Positions 10,439 to 22,310 of a DNA stretch of 64,000 nucleotides are shown piece after piece. Source of the stretch: Dasypus novemcinctus (lineage: Eukaryota; Chordata; Mammalia; Cingulata; Dasypodidae); assembly GCF_030445035.2 (NCBI RefSeq), contig NC_080677.1, positions 109,423,263 to 109,487,262 of the forward strand, given 5' to 3'. The position numbers and the translations under genes were made by a program. The first letter of the stretch is position 1. Every line of letters starts with the position of its first letter. Below the pieces are notes generated by a model that did no database searches, was not told where the DNA came from, and was given only the letters and a program-made list of their open reading frames with translations.

Positions 10439-13400
10439 TGTTTTTTGTTTTTTGTTTTGAAACCTAACGTTAATTTATTTTATTAAAATAATATAGGGAA
10501 GTGGATGTGGCTTAAGCAGTTGGGCGCTTGCCTAACTGATGAGCTGATGCAATGGGCTGGCACAGTGAGCTGATGCAACAAGATGATGCAATAAAGATAT
10601 GCAACGAGGAAACACAATAAGAAACACAACAAACAGGGAGAGGAGGTGGCTCAAGCAATTGGGTGCCTCCCTCCCATGTGGGAGGTCCCCGATTCAGTTC
10701 CCGGTGCCTCCTAAAAGAAGAGGAGCAGACGAGAAATGGACACAGAGAGCAGATAGTGAACAAAAACAATGATGGGAGGGGGAGAAATAAATAAATAATA
10801 ATAAAAATAACATAATCGAGGACCTACAGGATAACTATTTTGTTAGGCACAATAAAAACAAAATTAAAACACAAATCATCAAGAAAACCTGTGTTCTTAG
10901 CTTCCTTGCAAATATAAGATTTGACTATGAAATAAGGCTGCCTCTGTGGTCCCACCCCATAGGGGCAGCTCCTGGAAGGCTAAATTCAGCCTGACGGAAG
11001 ACTGCTCCCTCAGAGTCTGGGAGGGGCAGACCATTGCTTCATCTGAAAAAAAAAACAACACCCCAATGCACTGGAGACCTCAGGGGCTGTGCAAAAGAAG
11101 GAAGTATTCAAGGAGTTAAATTCCCTAGTACCAAAGCAGACTCCTTCCTGTTATTCATTATGTGCAAAACTCCCTGATTGGCATTCCACCACTGTCTTTG
11201 AAAAAGAGTCCTTCTTGTGATCCCATTCCTTATAGGAGCTTATTACCAAAATCCATATTTTCCCACGACATCAGGGCTGGATTTGCCTGCTATCTTTATT
11301 TCCCATTCCAAGTGCCCTTTTTTTTTTCCTTAAAAATACTCATTAAGCCAACAGCCAGGACCACAGGTGATATATTGCCATCTATATCCACTTGTATATC
11401 TGGAGAAAGCTTGGTTCATGAGCATGGGGAGGGAGCAGGACAAACCAGCATCATGAATGGCTTCCTTTTCCCAGGACCAGAAAGGGTAGAAAAAAGGCAA
11501 CATGAAGACGTTATAGTCTAGGATGTCATTAGCAGCAGCTTCTCTGAAAATGAGCTCTCCGCCCCATAGAAAGGGAGCAGAAAAGTGGTGCCTGCTGACT
11601 TTCCCTCCCCACCCCACCCCACCTCCCACCCTACTCCCACCTCCCTCCCTGCTGGCCTGAGTGCGGGTGCAAAGTCCATCTAGGAGACTGGCAGCCTAGA
11701 GGATGTTTTCAACATGCAGGCACTGATGTTTTTAGTGTGGACTGCTAGATGAAGGGACAGCTCAGAAGCACTCCAGCTGATTTTCAGTAGACACTATTGG
11801 AACAGCTTGGTGGAAGGTAGAATCTGGGGGAAAAGAGACCTTTCTTCCTTAACTTTCTTCATCTCTTTGGGGCAGTTCTTGTATAGCTTATTAAGATTTG
11901 GGGAGGCATAACCTCAGCCCACCATGGAGATGATCTGATCCTTGTTGATGATGTGTAAATATGGAAGCTTTCCTGCCATCAGCTCATATAATACTATGCC
12001 ATAGAAGTACACATTGGACTGGAAGCTGGATGGGTTATTGTCCTGAATTCAGATCATCTTTGGGGTCATCCAAAGGATGGAGCTGGTAGGTTGTTCAACC
12101 TGCTGAAAACCATTCCAGCATGACTTGTGGCCAGACCAAAAACTCCAATTTTCACTGTCAGGTCTTCAGGGAGAAATACATTATTGGATTTCATGTCTCT
12201 GTGAATGATGTTCTTTGCATGCAAATAGTCCATTCCTTTAGCTGCCTGCCAGGCAATGTCAATTAGCTGGAACATCTGATACTTGGTCTTCTGGACATGC
12301 AGGTATTTGTAGAGGCTGCTGCCCTCACACCACTGGGTCATGATCACCAGGTTGTCCTTTATCATATATCCCATGAAGAGCAGGATGTTCACATGCTGTG
12401 TATTGCACAGGACAGCCACCTCATTTCTGAAGGCCTGGAACTGTTCTGGTATTGGATCAACAACCTTTATGGCAACATCTCCATGCCACTTGCCCTTATA
12501 AACAATCCCAAATGAGAGTGATCCAATCCGGATGGAGAGCTTCACTTCACTGGCTTCTATTTCCCAGTAATAGCTTCAGTCTCTCTGTCCATGAGATCTG
12601 ATTTTGTTTTTCTCCTGGATCCCAGATGCTTGTGTCCTCTTCTCTGTGCTGGCACAGGGGTTTGGGGCTGTAACCAGCCTGTTGAGCTCATATTGTTGGG
12701 GCTGTTGGACAGGGCTGTAGGTGAGGCTGATTAGCTCTAACTTGGAATTGCGTTCTCTATCATCCTGCTGTCCACAGATAGGGTGGTGCTGACCATGCGG
12801 ACTTTAGCTGTGGACATCAACCTTTGTCTCTGGGAGAGTGAACCTTCAGAGGAGGGGCTGGAGGTATTGAAGGTGAAGGCGTGGGGTGTGGATTATCTGT
12901 GCTGGGAACTAATAGGCATTCAGGAAACAGACTCTCACATCCGAGATGGATTGTCAAAGACAGTAGTACTGGGACCCCACTATCACAAATAGTGGAATTT
13001 GGAAACAATAATAGCTGTCTGATATTACTTCAGTCCAAACACATAGTAGGTACTTTGGTGCTACAGTGCTCATGAATTTGTAGCCACAAGTCTGATATTG
13101 AAATCCATTTAGCAGAAACTTCTGACGTGTTAGAGAAGGCACGCTTCAGGACCGTCTTCTGAGCAAAGCTGTGTGTTGTGAGAGGAACATGTCCAGGAAC
13201 TCTATTTGAAGTTCTTCTCCAATCAAAGAGACAGCATCAATATGCCAATCTAAATGTGCATTTCTTTTTTCACCTTAGTGTTCCTGGAGGAGTCTGAACA
13301 CTGTACAGCACTCTGGTTGTAGACCCTTCACCTTGAGCACTTTCATAAGGCAGTCATGCAAGCTCATTCCTTTTCCCACATTGCTTGTTTGGCAAGAAAA

Positions 13401-13995
13401 CTCGGATTGTTTTGCTTGTCTTAGAAGAGTCTGAGTTTGCCATCATCTGACATCCGGCGCTGATAGTCAAATTGTTGAACTATTGTAGGGGATGCAGCTA
13501 GAGCCAGCAAACACAGACTCTTTGAGTCCAAAACCATTGCTGATCATCTTCCACGCCCCTTGCAATGTGCTTCATCGATGCAGTTTAATTAAATATTAAA
13601 CCTGAGGGAACCGGGCCGCCGCGGTGTGCAGTCTTCCGGCAGCGGGGTCTCTTCCGCTTCTCTTTCCCGCCTCTCTCCCTGCCGCGGCTGAGTGAGCCGG
13701 CGGCGGTCACTGGGGGCCTGGCACTGGGCAGACGCCGCATCGTCCCACTTACGCTCTGCTCCTCAGGACACACGCCCCAAAGCCGGGCCCAGCCCGCCCG
13801 CTGCTCGGCCGGAGAAGAGCGGCAGGGAAAGCCTTCCCGCCGCAGGGAAAGCCTTCCCGCCACAGGCTCTCTCTCGCCTTCTCCCGCCGTCCAACATGGC
13901 GACCCCAGCGCCCGGATGAAGAGGCTCCCGACAGCCTGGGCAAGCAGCCTTAGGGTTGGTGCGCCTTTTCCCCACCTGCGGCGCCACCAGTTTTA
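10439..13995 (-). pseudogene. RAF1P: Processed pseudogene of RAF1 (full-length retrocopy)
   Basis: The minus strand reads as an intronless copy of RAF1 mRNA. A CpG-rich 5' UTR runs about 13576-13995. The start codon is near 13575, and the next codons resemble RAF1 (ISNGFG-like, then VQQFDYQRR-like). Ras-binding and C1 remnants follow (KFLLNGF, QTCGYKF near 13100). A kinase domain lies at about 11870-12545, and a RAF1-like C-terminus stops near 11680. The 3' UTR continues to a polyadenylation region at about 10465-10490 and an A-rich tail (T-rich on plus) at 10433-10458. It is dead: reading frames shift, an in-frame stop follows the WMTPKMI segment, the kinase DFG Asp is Val, the second glycine of the loop is Leu, three residues after the catalytic Lys are missing, and about eight residues before KKVKEER are lost. 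An 18-bp duplication (10421-10438, 13996-14013; one mismatch) flanks it. The host is an L1. The symbol is descriptive only. Confidence 0.95.
10493..10810 (+). mobile_element. DAS-like SINE inside the RAF1 retrocopy 3' UTR
   Basis: It begins GGGAAGTGGATGTGGCTT, contains a second tRNA-like unit (GGGAGAGGAGGTGGCTCAAG near 10636) and ends with an AAATAAATAATAATAAAAATAA-type tail. It splits RAF1 3' UTR sequence close to the polyadenylation region, so it inserted after the retrocopy. Confidence 0.88.
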
Positions 13996-14013
13996 CTCCT
14001 TAGTAATTCTTTT
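13996..14013. repeat. Target-site duplication, right copy, of the RAF1 retrocopy
   Basis: The sequence ctccttagtaattctttt pairs with 10421-10438. It marks the 5' limit of the RAF1 retrocopy, so very little of the mRNA 5' end was lost. Host L1 sequence resumes immediately after it. Confidence 0.88.
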
Positions 14014-14540
14014 GATGACGAACTCCCTTAGGTTCTGTTTATCTGTGAATGTTTGAAATTCCCTCTCATTTTTGAAGGACAGTTTTGCCTGGCAAAGAAT
14101 TTTGGACTGACAGTTTTCTTTTTCAGTGTTTAAATATGTCATACCACTGCCTTCTCCTTTCCAGGTTTTCTGATGAGAAATTGACAGTCTTACTGAGGAT
14201 CCTTTGCGTGTAACAAATCGCTTTTCTTTTGCTGCTTTCAGAATTCTTTATCTTTGGCATTTGGCATTCTGATTACTATGTGTCACAGAGTAGGTCTATT
14301 ATGATTTATTCTGTTTGGAGTATGTTGCTATTTTTGGACATGTATTTTTATGATTTTCAGAAGAGCTGGGAAATCTTCAGCCATTATTTCCTCAAATATT
14401 CTTTCTTCTCCTTTTCCCTTCTCTTCTCCTTCTCAGATTCCCATGATGCATATATTTGTACGTTTCATGCTATCACTCAAATCCTTGAGACACTGTTCAA
14501 TTTTTTTTTCTGTTGTTTTTCTCTATCTATTCCAGTGACT

Positions 14541-14962
14541 TTTTTTTTAAAGATTTATTTTTTGTTTTATTTCTCACCACCCCCTCCCCCCGGTTGTCTG
14601 CTCTCTGTGTCCATTCGCTGTGTGTTCCTCTGTGACTGCTTCTATCCTTATCAGTGGCACCAGGAATCTGTGTTTCTTTTTGTTGCGTCATCTTGTTGTG
14701 TCAGCTCTCCATGTGTCCGGTGCCATTCTTTGGCAGGCTGCACTTTCTTTCATGCTGGGCGGCTCTCCTTACAGGGCGCACTCCTTGCACATGGGGCTCC
14801 CCTATGCAGGGGACACCACTGCGTGGCAGGGCACTCCTTGCACCCTGCACTGCACTGCACATGGGCCAGCTCCACACAGGTCAAGGAGGCCCGGGGTTTG
14901 AACCTTGGACCTCCCATGTGGTAGGCGGACGCCCTATCCATTGGGCCAAGTCTGCTTCCCCT
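14541..14962 (-). mobile_element. DAS-like SINE
   Basis: The T-rich tail is at the left and the reverse head (GGGCCAAGTCTGCTTCCCC) at the right. The body has the ACTCCTTGCACATGGGGCTC block typical of the family. It sits in the ORF1 region of the large L1. Confidence 0.9.
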
Positions 14963-15101
14963 CGATTATTCTTTATTCTGCCTTTTCAAATCTCCTGTTG
15001 TATGACTTTTGTGTATTTTTCATCTCTTCTATTGTGCCTTTCATCCCCATAATTTCTGTTTTGTTTCTTTGTATACTTTCAAATTCTTTATGCTCACACA
15101 T

Positions 15102-15218
15102 TGTTGTTGTTTGTTTGGTTTGATTTGTTTGTTTTTGAGGTACCAGGGCCAGGGATTGAACCCAGGACCTCATATGTGGGAAGCTGGCACTTAACCACTG
15201 AGGTACATTGGTTCCCCA
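15102..15218 (-). mobile_element. Short tRNA-derived SINE monomer
   Basis: The reverse-complement head (GGGATTGAACCCAGGACCTC, then TGAGGTACATTGGTTCCCC) follows a T/G-rich tail on plus. It is the same short type as at 24160-24424, 41086-41328 and 48926-49029. It interrupts the ORF1 coiled-coil sequence of the L1. Confidence 0.8.
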
Positions 15219-16439
15219 ACAAATTGTCTTTTTAATATCCTTTAGCTCTATAACCATATTTTCCTTCAAGTCCTTGAATTGATTTAGGAGATTTGTTTGG
15301 ACTTCTTTGATTAACTGTTCCAAATTCTGCATCTGAAGTTCTATTTTGTTCCCTTGACTGAGCCAATCTTTGTATTCTTAATATGGCTTGTAATTTTTTG
15401 CTGATGTCTGGGCATCTGATTATCTTGATGAGTTAACTCTGGAGGTCTGTATCTCCCTCTTGTCTAGGGTTTTATCGTTGTTTGGCTTTGTGTTAAGACT
15501 CTTCTTTAAACCTTGGTCCAACTTATTCTGGACCTTTAGAGTAGGTTGTGCTTATCTGTTCAGATTTTCTCAGCTCTTCTTCATCTGATACTTGCCCTGA
15601 ATATACAGTACAATTTTTACGATTGCACTTTTTGTGCAATTGTTTCACCTCCCGGAAAAGCTTCCTTTCCTCTGTTCCTTGTCCAGGAATCTTGATCTGT
15701 ATTTTTTTGTTTGTCCATTTGTTTTTGTGCAGATTTTTCTCCCCCAGTTCCTATGATTTGTTTAAATTCTCTCCCTCACTTACTGCCCCCTTTTTCTTAC
15801 ACTTTTCAGTTTGGGGCATGTCCTGTCATACAATAGTTTAGCCCCCCCTTCTTCTTTTTTTTTCTATAAGGCCTTTCTGCTTCTGGTTTCTTCCCCATTA
15901 GGATATTCCATGCCCAGGGAACAGATGGGATCAATCCAGAAAGGTGGGTCAATCTAGAAAAGTCCGTTTTGCATTTACATGGTCCAGCCAACACAAATTG
16001 GATTGAGTATGTGCACCTCTGCCAACAGTTCTTCCATGGTCTCTCTTTTTTTCCCTCTGGGGATCTTTTGTATTTGACGCTGTTCAGCAGCTTCTGTTCT
16101 ACACTGATCTCTGCAGACTTCAGTCTCTGTGACTGGATATGTATGGGTTTCTAATTTGCTGCTGTGAATGGCGCTATAGTCTGCATCCACAGCAGGAGGG
16201 ACTTGGGCCATGCTACCTCTGTGTGACTCCCAAGCTGCATAGGACTGAGTGATCATGAGGGTCCAGACTGGTGGATCCAGGACAGAAATTTCCTACCTGA
16301 TTTTGGAGATTATTTTTCTTTTTCTTGGATTCACCTTTTATGAAGTCCCTCTCTAGTCTCTATTGCCACCCAGAATTCTAAGCAAGTGGATTTGTCCTTT
16401 TATTAGCTGATTCCAAGGGAAAATTTTCCAGGGGATTTT

Positions 16440-16857
16440 ATTTTTTTTAAGATTTCAAAAAAATTTTCTCTACCTTCTCCCCCCACCCCACATTGTCTGC
16501 TCTCTATGTCCATTCACTGTGTGTTCTTCTCTGTCCACTTGCATTCTGTCAGCGGCGCTGGGAATCTGTGTCTCTTTTTGTTGTGTCATCTTGCTGCGTC
16601 AGCTTTCCGTGTGTGTGGCACCACCCCTGGGCAGGCTGTACTTTTTTCGTGCAGAGCGGCTCTCCTCGTGGGGTGCACTCCTTGTGCGTGGGGCTCCCCT
16701 ACGTGGGGAACACCCCTGCATGGCACAGCACTCCTTGCTCATATCAGCACCACACATGGGACAGCTCACCACACAGGTCAGGAGACCCTGGGTTTGAACC
16801 CTGGACCTCCCCTGTGGTAGGCAGACACTCTATCAGTTGAGCAAAGTCTGCTTCCCT
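16440..16857 (-). mobile_element. DAS-like SINE
   Basis: It is flanked by CCAGGGGATTTT (16428-16439 and 16858-16869), with a T-rich left end and the reverse head CAAAGTCTGCTTCCCT at the right. It is inserted in the 5' part of the large L1. Confidence 0.92.
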
Positions 16858-17142
16858 CCAGGGGATTTTTTGCATCACTATGTTTATGATGTTGCATCCA
16901 TGAGTGGTTTGTTTTTTAGTCATCTAGTTTGTGTATCAGTGGGTCATTCCTGCATATTTCTTGACAATTTTACCTCCTAGCTTACTTTAACTCTTGCCTT
17001 TACTATGCTCATATACATATATGTGACCCTGGCCTCTCACTTCCAGATCTCCATTCACCAATGATCTTCTCCACTCCACATCAACCACTTAGTTCCATGA
17101 AGATAACTTCCACCTTGTCATTTATTAATAGGTGTAACCCCT

Positions 17143-17844
17143 TGTGGCAGTTTAAGGTTATTTTATGAGTCCCCAAAAGAGAAAGATTATGTTTGTAAAC
17201 TAATCTGTTTACCTGGGTGTGCTACCCTTTGATTATATTAAATTCAGTTGAGAAGGCTTTGATTAGATTAGCTGTTAAGATTGATTTAGGGCTTTTGAGT
17301 CCACTAAGTCAGTGGGCATGACTCCGGTTGTGTCCCTGCCCCTTTGCTGGGTCTGATATAAATGGACACTCAGACACAGGAAGAGAGAGCTCTGTCATTT
17401 TTTATCCTTCCAAGTAACAGGAGAAGGCTCAACAACTGAGGCCTTGGGAAGAGATGAGCCATTTTGCCTGCTAGCTTACAGCTGAAATTAGGAAGAATGC
17501 AGAACAGCTGAGACTGATACTTGAGGCCCAGAAAGAAACAAGCCCTATGCCTGGAGAAAGAGGACTACAGGATCACTTAAGCATGAAGCCTCAAGAGTCT
17601 GGGCTCATGGAGTTCAAGAGGAAAGGGTGAGTCTGGAAGGGAAGGCAGAGACCAGCCTGAGATCAGCATCCATCTCACCTTAACACATGGCAACTGACTT
17701 TCGTGAGAAAGCACCTCTGATGGTGCCTTTACTTGGACTTTTTACAGTCTTGGAATTGTAAGCTTTTACCCCAAATAAACCCCCTTTATAAAAGCAAACA
17801 GATTTCTGGTATTTTGCATCGGCACTCCTTTGGCAGACTAGTAC
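17143..17844 (+). mobile_element. LTR, ERVL/MaLR type
   Basis: It begins TGTGGCAGTTTAAGGTTA and shares GATTATGTTTGTAAACT with the LTR at 1310-1820. It carries CCCCAAATAAACCCCC and a TTTCTGGTATTTTGCATC block near its 3' end, also shared. The target duplication is not clear. It is longer than its relative by about 190 bp in the middle. Confidence 0.75.
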
Positions 17845-18059
17845 CTCCATAACCTCAATGTTGTGATTCAAACTCTCTGATCATTTTCTCCTATCTTTCT
17901 AGTTCACTCTCTAACCCCTATAAACTCTGGCATCTTCCAATAAATCTATATACCATATTTATTTACCAAAAATCACATTAGATAATGCAAAAAACAAGAA
18001 TTGCGCCAAAGACAAAAAGTACATTAGGGTCATACCATTTCTTTTACCAGTAAACTGAC

Positions 18060-20290
18060 TCCCACAAAACACACACATACTATTCCATATGTTTTATAAT
18101 TTATTTTTCACTGTCCTTCCCAACCTTGATATTCTCACTCCCCTGTGTATCCAGGTTAAATTCCACACTCCACCATTATACCTTTATATACCATTATACT
18201 CCACCCATTCACATACCTTTAATTCCCTTGCCCCTCTCACTTCTCGACCAAACTGCAATGTTTCTCAACTCCTCTATCCAATCTGTTTCTAAACCCATGC
18301 AGCTAAATGAGCCTCACACACACACACAGAGACTGACTCTCACTCTAAATTCATGATCACTAGCCTCAGTTCAATTCTTTTTGCTGCCTGGCAATCACAC
18401 ATTTCCCTGGTTTAATATTCTCCCAGACTCTTCAATAACTATTTAACACCTTTTCCTCTCTCCTCAAATCTCTAATACCTCACACCCCATCCTCAAACTC
18501 ATTTGACTACCTTACTTTCACTTCGCTGAGAAAATTTAATTAACCAAAAAAGAATGCCCACAGTCTCCCACCACACTTCTACTCACCTGCCAGTGTCTGT
18601 ACCCACAAATGCCTTCCAACTCACAGTGGAAATATCCATGCTCCCATATAAAGTCAATCTCTCCACTTGTACACTAGACCCCACTGTCCTTGACTCCTCA
18701 TGGATATCGTTCCTGCAATTCTCCTCCACATTTTTACTCCATCTCGAATCATTTTCATCAGCCAATAAACAAACTGTTTTCCTTGCCATCCTAAAAAAAA
18801 AGCAATCATTCCTTTGACCCTATTTTTTCCTGCCAACTTCTATCCCATTTCTTTGCTCCCATTTGCAGCAAAATGTCTCAAAATAATGGCCTACAGTTAT
18901 GATCTCCTTTCCTCCCATTCTTTCTTAGATTTATGGCAATCAGGCATCTGCTCCTATCCTCCATGGCAACTGTTCTTACCAAGGTTGCCAGTGACCGTGG
19001 AGTGGCTATGGTCAATGGCCAGTTCCCCAGGCTTCATCCTACTTGACTTAGCATGAGCATCAGATAGAGTGGACAACTCCCTTTTTAGATACACTTTCTT
19101 TACTAGGCTTCTAGGATATCTTACTCTTGGCTTACCACTGGTCACTCCTTGGTCTCCTTGCTGCTTTCACGTCATATCCCTCAGCTCTTCATGTTGGAGT
19201 GCCCTACCTCAGTCTGTATTCTTTCTTCTCTCTCTGCATTCACTCTCTTGGTAATCTGATTGAGATTCATGACTTTTAATAATATCTGTAAATTGATAAT
19301 GCTAAATGTTTGTCTCTAGCCCAGACCTCTCTTACAAACTTCAGACTAGTTTTTTTCCACTGCTAACATTCCACTGGGATGTCTAAGATGCATTTTGAAC
19401 TCAGCACACTCAGACACCCAAAACTGAACTCTTGTTCTTTCCCAATGGACTTTCATAAAGGATTGAAGATGGGGAGTGAAAGATTGAGAGGAGGCAAAGG
19501 TGACTTAAAGGTTTTTGTCCTGAGCAGCCAGGAGGCTAGAGTTGCCATCAACTGAGATAAGGAAGGCTTCTTGTTGGCTCTTCTTTTAAAATATATCAGC
19601 ATCTGACTATTGCTCTCATCTCCTCTACCATCACTTTGGTCCAAGCCACCATCATCTCCTACTAAATTAATAAAATTGTCTCCTGAAGACTTCCCCATTT
19701 AACCTGTCTAGCACAGCAACCAGAATGATCCTTTTAAACAAAAGGCATATCACATCGTGTTTTTGCTCGAAATCCTCAGTACCTCTCCATTTCACCAGAG
19801 AAAATGCCACAGTCATTATAATGACCTATAAGACCAATAAGGATTGACCACCACCCCCCCTTCCTTCTGACCTTAACTCAGACGCAGGCATATTGATTAC
19901 CTTACAGGTTCTTGACTTATCACTCAGGCAAGGACAGTTCCTTCCACCTGGAAAACTTCCCCTATCCCCCACCCCCCATATATTGATGCTAATCTCCTCA
20001 CCTCCCTCAAGTCTTTGCTCATATCCAGATCAACTTATTTAGTATCTCAACCTAACTCCCACTCCCACCCAGCACACCAATCCCATTTAGCCTGCTCTAC
20101 TTTTTATTCACTCAATATCTTTTATTACTTATGTCATTAACTTACTTATTGTTTATTACCTGTATCCACACTGTTAGAATGAAAAATCATAAGGGCAGTG
20201 ATCTTTGTTGTATTCACTGATGTGTTCCAAGTGTCTGTAGCAGTGCCTGACACACTGTAAGGGCACAATAAATATTCATTGAACTTTATG
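18060..20290 (+). mobile_element. Old L2 LINE, 3' part
   Basis: The segments matching L2 in order include TTTGCTCCCATTTGCAGC, CAAGGTTGCCAGTGACC, CCAAGCCACCATCATCTCCT and the closing CAGTGCCTGACACACTGTAA with AATAAATATTCATTGAA. The family is recognised from pattern memory. The reading frame is heavily decayed. The 5' limit is a guess. Confidence 0.75.
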
Positions 20291-22211
20291 TCCCAGTCCA
20301 TGAAAGCCTGATTCTTTAAGGTAAAAGCTATGGCTGCACACAGCCAAAGAAAGGAAAGCTTCTGGCACTGCCTCTGGGGCTGCTAGATATACTTCAGTTC
20401 AATTCATTGCTGACACCTACTGGAACCCATGGACCAAAATGCTATCCCTCCCTTGACTGGATGAGTGGACCTAGAACTCTTTGGGCGTTGGCAGGGTGAC
20501 AAAATGTTGCTGCTAGCCTCTCTGTCATCACTTGTGCCATACCCTGCTCAGAGTAGTAGTAATAGCTGCCATACTTTCTCTTGGGATTTCTTTATTCTAG
20601 AGTTCTGTAGGAGACAAATTAAAGCTTCCTTTGATTATTTGTATCTGAGAACTCTGTTCTCTTCTAAGGACCCAATTACTTAGGGGACAAAACAAAATGT
20701 CCTCTTAGTTCCATCTTCAGAACTAAGAACTTAATCTTCAACCAGACTAAATGTAGTGTGAAATAGATAATATGTTTTGAAATATGTTAATATGATCTCT
20801 TCCCTTATTTTCTTCCATGTGACCATTCCCTTTTCAACTAGAGTCAATTGCCTCAGAATGCATCAAGATTATAAATGTAACTAATGACTCTAGATCATCT
20901 TTTACTCCAAAATAGGGCTTGAAGTCCATAATTAAACAATAGTTTTGAAAACTTTCTTGGGAAAACAAGAAAGTTCCAAATTCCAAAATCTCTTAAATAT
21001 TAAGAGCAAAGCATACAGTCTGGACATAAAGTTTTACTGTAATTCATAGGTAGAGCAAACTTGGGATTTAATGGTGGGAAGTTGCCACCTACTAAGAGAG
21101 GAAGTGACATGCTCTTCCATTTTGGAGGGCCAAGGATTCAGAGTAGACTAACCGGGAACCTAGACCCCTGAGAAGGGACATGTCTGCCCTCCCCCTTCCC
21201 CCAATGCTTGGCCTTTGGCCTACACTCAGGAAGATGGACATAACAGCAGGAACTCCAGATAAATTAGAGTCTGGAACTTCTGGGCTGGTCCTCCATTTCC
21301 AGTTCGTGTTGGGCATGGTGCTGGAGCAGCATGTTGCCACTCCAGAGGTAATGCTGAAATGGCTAAGAGGTGTCTAGACAGATGGGCTTGTGTATGTACA
21401 TGGTTCTCTATGGTCTTTGTGAAGTGTGGAGGGAATCCAAAATATTTTTTCATGCCCTGGTAAGAGGGTGCAAAAGTGCTGAGAGATCTCAAAGTCCAGA
21501 AAAGGTCTGAATTTGAGATAAGAAGTCTGCATTCAGCAGAGACCACACAATCATAGGCTATAGGAGGACCACAGACTTCAGCACTGAGTGCCAGATAGGC
21601 ACCCAAAAGAAGCAGACAGAATCTGTTGGAGCTCTTTGGGCACTAGCCCTATATTCCCAGAGACCCCTAGAATAGCCACACAGCATGGAAAATGAGAAAA
21701 GCATACAGCCCTGAGACTGTTTTCCTTCTTGTCATGATGGAATAAGTTCCCTCATATTCAGAAACCATGGTGGGAAGGAGGTGGGGAGAGCCTTGGGGGG
21801 AGGCAGTCCTAGTGAGAAAACTTTGAATGTATCCCAAAGAGACTGAGTGGGAATACATATTTTTTGAGTGAGCATAGTTTAAACTGAAAGTGACTAAAGC
21901 TACATTTAATTAACAAATTCACATTTTTCTTCTGTCATTATCAGGAGTGGGGGAAATTGGACTCAGTTCCTGTCTGATTTATCCTGTGTGGACACCTCAC
22001 CCTCCCACCCCTGTAATGAAGCTGAAGGAAATGAGAATATATCCCCGAATTTCTAATGAGAATGGGGGGATAAACCACCCTGTCCCAGTCCCAGAATAGG
22101 TCTAGAACTACTGAGCTGAAAAAAAGTCTCATGATGCCTTTAATATATGGGCAAAAGCATTCTCCCTTATTTTTGGTGCTCAATGTACTTTACTTTCAAT
22201 CCATATAAATT
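20291..22211. other. Unrecognised, mostly repeat-poor sequence
   Basis: No gene or named repeat was recognised. Frames at 21092-21340 and 21226-21606 (minus) carry no motif I know. Confidence 0.35.
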
Positions 22212-22310
22212 AATCTTTGTGGTGGGTGGGGGAGTATATGGGGACCTCATATTTTTTTAATATAACATTTAAAAAAATAGAGAAAAAAATTAAAAATAAT
22301 AACAATAATC
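22212..22310 (+). mobile_element. Short 5'-truncated L1 3' end
   Basis: GTGGTGGGTGGGGGAGTATATGGGGACCTC-type sequence followed by an A-rich stretch is the reverse complement of the L1 3' end at about 61850-61930. Only about 100 bp is present. Confidence 0.6.

Larger units (their letters stand above)
4672..16950 (-). mobile_element. Near full-length L1 retrotransposon, fragmented by later insertions
   Basis: Reading plus, the order is that of an L1 seen from its 3' end. There is a T-rich tail (4672-4691), a 3' UTR (to about 5750, with a SINE in it), ORF2 from C-terminus to N-terminus (about 5750-9850), and then ORF1. The central part of ORF1 is split by the RAF1 retrocopy (10439-13995). Its coiled-coil part reads on the minus strand at about 14973-15332 (MQNLEQLIKEVQTNLLNQ, then KEFESIQRNKTEIMGM). 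A probable 5' UTR follows to about 16950. Removing the inserted SINEs and retrocopy leaves roughly 6.8 kb, close to a complete L1. Neither ORF is open now. The 5' boundary is uncertain. Confidence 0.85.

Noticed and set aside
12066-12545. A possible functional protein kinase gene
   Set aside because: It is part of the RAF1 retrocopy, lacks a proper DFG motif and the C-terminal lobe in frame, and is flanked by retrotransposition marks.
14229-14924. A 231-codon plus-strand frame
   Set aside because: It spans antisense L1 and a reversed SINE. The Cys/Ser/Leu-rich translation recurs in every minus-strand SINE in the window.
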